This document shows positions 4,969-6,759 of a stretch of 6,759 bases of DNA, in pieces. The notes beneath the pieces are model-generated. The model ran no database searches. It was not told the DNA's origin and saw only the letters and a list, made by a program, of their open reading frames with translations. The stretch is from assembly GCA_023417975.1 (NCBI GenBank), contig JAEZDX010000684.1:1-6759 (forward strand), read 5' to 3'. Origin of the DNA: Bacillota bacterium. GTDB taxonomy: Bacteria; Bacillota; Clostridia; Clostridiales; Clostridiaceae. The stretch's first letter is position 1, and every line of letters begins with the position of its first letter. A program made the translations under genes and the position numbers.

Positions 4969-6285
4969 ATGGATATTCTTGAAAAGTTAAAAGTACTTGC
5001 GGATAGTGCAAAATATGATGTTTCGTGCTCTTCCAGCGGAAGCAGCCGTGCCAATACGAAGGGCGGGCTTGGAAGCGCTGCTCCGGCAGGTATATGCCAC
5101 AGCTTCTCTGCAGACGGGCGATGCATATCTCTGCTTAAAATACTTTTAACCAACTACTGTATATATAATTGCGCTTATTGTATCAACAGAGTTACTAACG
5201 ATATACCTAGAGCAGCATTTACACCCGAAGAAGTAGTTGAACTTACAATGAACTTTTATAAACGCAACTATATCGAAGGACTTTTTCTCAGTTCTGCAGT
5301 ATTCAAAAATGCCGATTATACCATGGAACTTCTCGTAAAAACGATTAAGAGCTTACGTTTAACACATAAGTTTAACGGTTATATACATGTAAAAGCTATA
5401 CCTGGTGCTGATGAAAAACTCATTAAGGAGGCCGGTCTGTATGCCGACAGAATGAGCGTCAATATAGAGCTCCCTTCCAGCAGCGGACTAAAAATGCTGG
5501 CACCCCAAAAAAGTAAAGACAGCATACTGAAACCTATGTCACTTATAAAAAAGGAGATTAGTTCAACAAGTGAACTTAAAAGTTTAATAAGATCTACACC
5601 AAGCTTTGTTCCCGGAGGACAAAGTACTCAACTTATCATTGGTGCTACAGGCGACAGTGACCTTAAAATCTTAAACCTTTCAGAGGGACTATACAACAAA
5701 TATTCGCTCAAAAGAGTATATTACTCTGCATATGTACCTGTAGCCAAGGGTCCGAATTTACCGGCAATAATGCATCCTCCTTTGCTTAGAGAGCATAGAT
5801 TATATCAAGCTGACTGGCTGCTTCGTTTTTATGGTTTTAAAGCCGGGGAACTTCTTAACGAAGCTACTCCTAACTTGGATACAAATTTTGACCCTAAGAC
5901 CTCTTGGGCATTGAATAACTTTGATAAATTTCCTGTAGAAATAAATAAAGCAGACTATAATACAATTCTCCGTGTTCCCGGAATCGGAGTGCGCTCTGCT
6001 CAAAGGATACTTTCTATAAGAAAAGTACACAGAATAAATTTTGTTGATTTGAAAAAGATCGGAGTAGTACTGAAAAGGGCTCAATACTTTATAACCTGCT
6101 GCGGAAAATACTTTGGCGATGTATACTTTGATGACAAACTTGTAAAATATAGGCTTTTGGATAGTTCCTCTCAGTATAAGAAGATGCATCAGGCTGAGAC
6201 CTTTGAACAGCTCTCTTTTTTTACAAACCTTCCGACTCTTCTGGACGGCAGTGATTATCTCTCAAAGGTACATGGAGAATTATGA
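4969..6285 (+). CDS. Putative DNA modification/repair radical SAM protein, UDG-linked family
   Basis: A 438-residue radical-SAM protein of the family I know as TIGR03916 (rSAM_link_UDG). A Ser-rich N-terminal segment (DVSCSSSGSSR, residues 17-27) and GSAAPAGICHSFSADGRCISLLK precede the iron-sulfur motif TNYCIYNCAYCINR. Cys64, Cys68 and Cys71 (CX3CX2C) would bind the 4Fe-4S cluster that cleaves S-adenosylmethionine. A TIM-barrel-like middle follows. The C-terminal part has a helix-hairpin-helix element, ILRVPGIGVRSAQRIL (333-348), typical of DNA binding. Cys20, Cys43, Cys52 and Cys377-378 may bind another metal. Substrate and reaction are unknown. The start is ATG 4969 with AAGGAG eight bases upstream; a TTG two codons earlier is too close to that site. 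The LexA-controlled promoter and the partner gene 8 nt downstream place it in DNA damage repair. Confidence 0.92.
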   Translation: MDILEKLKVLADSAKYDVSCSSSGSSRANTKGGLGSAAPAGICHSFSADGRCISLLKILLTNYCIYNCAYCINRVTNDIPRAAFTPEEVVELTMNFYKRNYIEGLFLSSAVFKNADYTMELLVKTIKSLRLTHKFNGYIHVKAIPGADEKLIKEAGLYADRMSVNIELPSSSGLKMLAPQKSKDSILKPMSLIKKEISSTSELKSLIRSTPSFVPGGQSTQLIIGATGDSDLKILNLSEGLYNKYSLKRVYYSAYVPVAKGPNLPAIMHPPLLREHRLYQADWLLRFYGFKAGELLNEATPNLDTNFDPKTSWALNNFDKFPVEINKADYNTILRVPGIGVRSAQRILSIRKVHRINFVDLKKIGVVLKRAQYFITCCGKYFGDVYFDDKLVKYRLLDSSSQYKKMHQAETFEQLSFFTNLPTLLDGSDYLSKVHGEL

Positions 6286-6293
6286 GGTGAATT

Positions 6294-6759
6294 ATGATTA
6301 AAACTTATGTTTACGATGGAAGCTTTGACGGTTTTCTCACTTGTGTATATGAATATTATTACTCTGAAAATAAAGCACAGGAAATTTACAGCAATGAAAG
6401 TATCCCGGGAGATTTCATTCATGAGTTACTACCAATTTCAACTTCTGAAGAGAAATCTCAAAGGGTTTTTAGTGCCATAGAAACTAAGCTTGGTGCTGAA
6501 GTCTTGAGAAATGTTTTTACAGTTTTTCTATCGGAAGAACCCAGAATGGAGCTTCTGCTGCTCACTTACATAAGACTTGGTTTTAAAATCAGAAGAGATA
6601 TAAATCAGCATTTACATAATGAAACTGTATTAAGCATAATAAAAACTTGCAATAGAGTTAACTTTGAAAGTCACAGGCTGTGCGGATTTATACGGTTTCG
6701 CTGTGTAGGAAACGAAATATATTATGCTGCCATAGAACCGGATCACAATATTCTTACGC
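6294..6759 (+). CDS. UDG-linked DNA metabolism protein (DUF4130/TIGR03915), 5' part
   Basis: The first 155 codons are visible; the 3' end lies beyond the window. The N-terminus MIKTYVYDGSFDGFLTCVYE and the later GFIRFRCVGNEIYYAAIEPDHNIL are hallmarks of the family TIGR03915, described as a probable DNA metabolism protein and encoded next to the radical-SAM partner in many bacteria. In some proteobacteria the same domain is fused to a uracil-DNA glycosylase-like domain. The usual length is about 250 residues, so roughly 100 should follow; whether a UDG domain is attached here cannot be seen. ATG 6294 is preceded by GAGGTGA (6284-6290), which overlaps the stop codon of the upstream gene. The gap of eight bases shows translational linkage in one operon, so it should share the SOS promoter at 4816-4844. 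Confidence 0.9.
   Translation, partial: MIKTYVYDGSFDGFLTCVYEYYYSENKAQEIYSNESIPGDFIHELLPISTSEEKSQRVFSAIETKLGAEVLRNVFTVFLSEEPRMELLLLTYIRLGFKIRRDINQHLHNETVLSIIKTCNRVNFESHRLCGFIRFRCVGNEIYYAAIEPDHNILT

Noticed and set aside
4944..5153. Minus-strand 69-codon open frame
   Set aside because: It is antisense to the radical-SAM gene, has no ribosome site and resembles no protein I know; it is a shadow of the real gene.
5800..6189. Minus-strand 129-codon open frame
   Set aside because: It lies wholly inside the radical-SAM gene on the opposite strand and overlaps its helix-hairpin-helix region; no start signal or family resemblance.
1..6759. CRISPR arrays, tRNA, rRNA, insertion sequences, phage or toxin-antitoxin genes
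   Set aside because: No spaced direct repeats, cloverleaf, rRNA sequence, transposase or paired small toxin genes were seen on either strand.

Overview
The window is low-G+C, AT-rich in its spacers, and carries sporulation genes with Gram-positive Shine-Dalgarno sites, SigA/SigE/SigK-type promoters and hairpin-plus-T terminators. This fits an endospore-forming member of the Clostridia. A Ruminiclostridium/Acetivibrio-like relative is my guess from the protein style; no rRNA or other marker is present to fix it.

Layout. (1) 1-188, minus: the first 62 codons of a SipL-like DUF3794 protein behind a SigE-type promoter. (2) 189-903: a 715-bp gap without a protein gene. It holds a cluster of long AT-rich inverted repeats, a well-formed unit for a small RNA of about 87 nt (promoter TTGACA-N17-TATTAT, terminator at 559-589), a 19-bp perfect hairpin and the veg terminator. 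(3) 904-3420, minus: veg, yabG and a CotS-family coat protein gene. Each has its own terminator. veg has tandem SigA promoters, one a full consensus match, and yabG has a SigK-type promoter. (4) 3609-4736, plus: a GT4 glycosyltransferase divergent from the CotS gene, with its own terminator. (5) 4816-6759, plus: a SigA promoter whose spacer is filled by a LexA box, a 118-nt leader with a large hairpin, then a radical-SAM protein with a C-terminal helix-hairpin-helix segment (UDG-linked family), followed 8 nt later by the start of its usual partner, a DUF4130/TIGR03915-type protein cut by the window end.

How the genes work together. The left two thirds is a spore-envelope neighbourhood: coat morphogenesis (SipL-like), coat and germination-protein processing (YabG), a kinase-fold coat protein (CotS family) and possibly glycosylation of the spore surface (GT4). 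veg is a vegetative gene that keeps its Bacillus-like position beside yabG. The right end is a separate two-gene unit for DNA metabolism. Its function has not, to my knowledge, been shown experimentally, and the LexA box between its -35 and -10 elements says it belongs to the SOS response. This SOS-controlled pair, its hairpin leader and the candidate small RNA at 503-589 are the most interesting items here.
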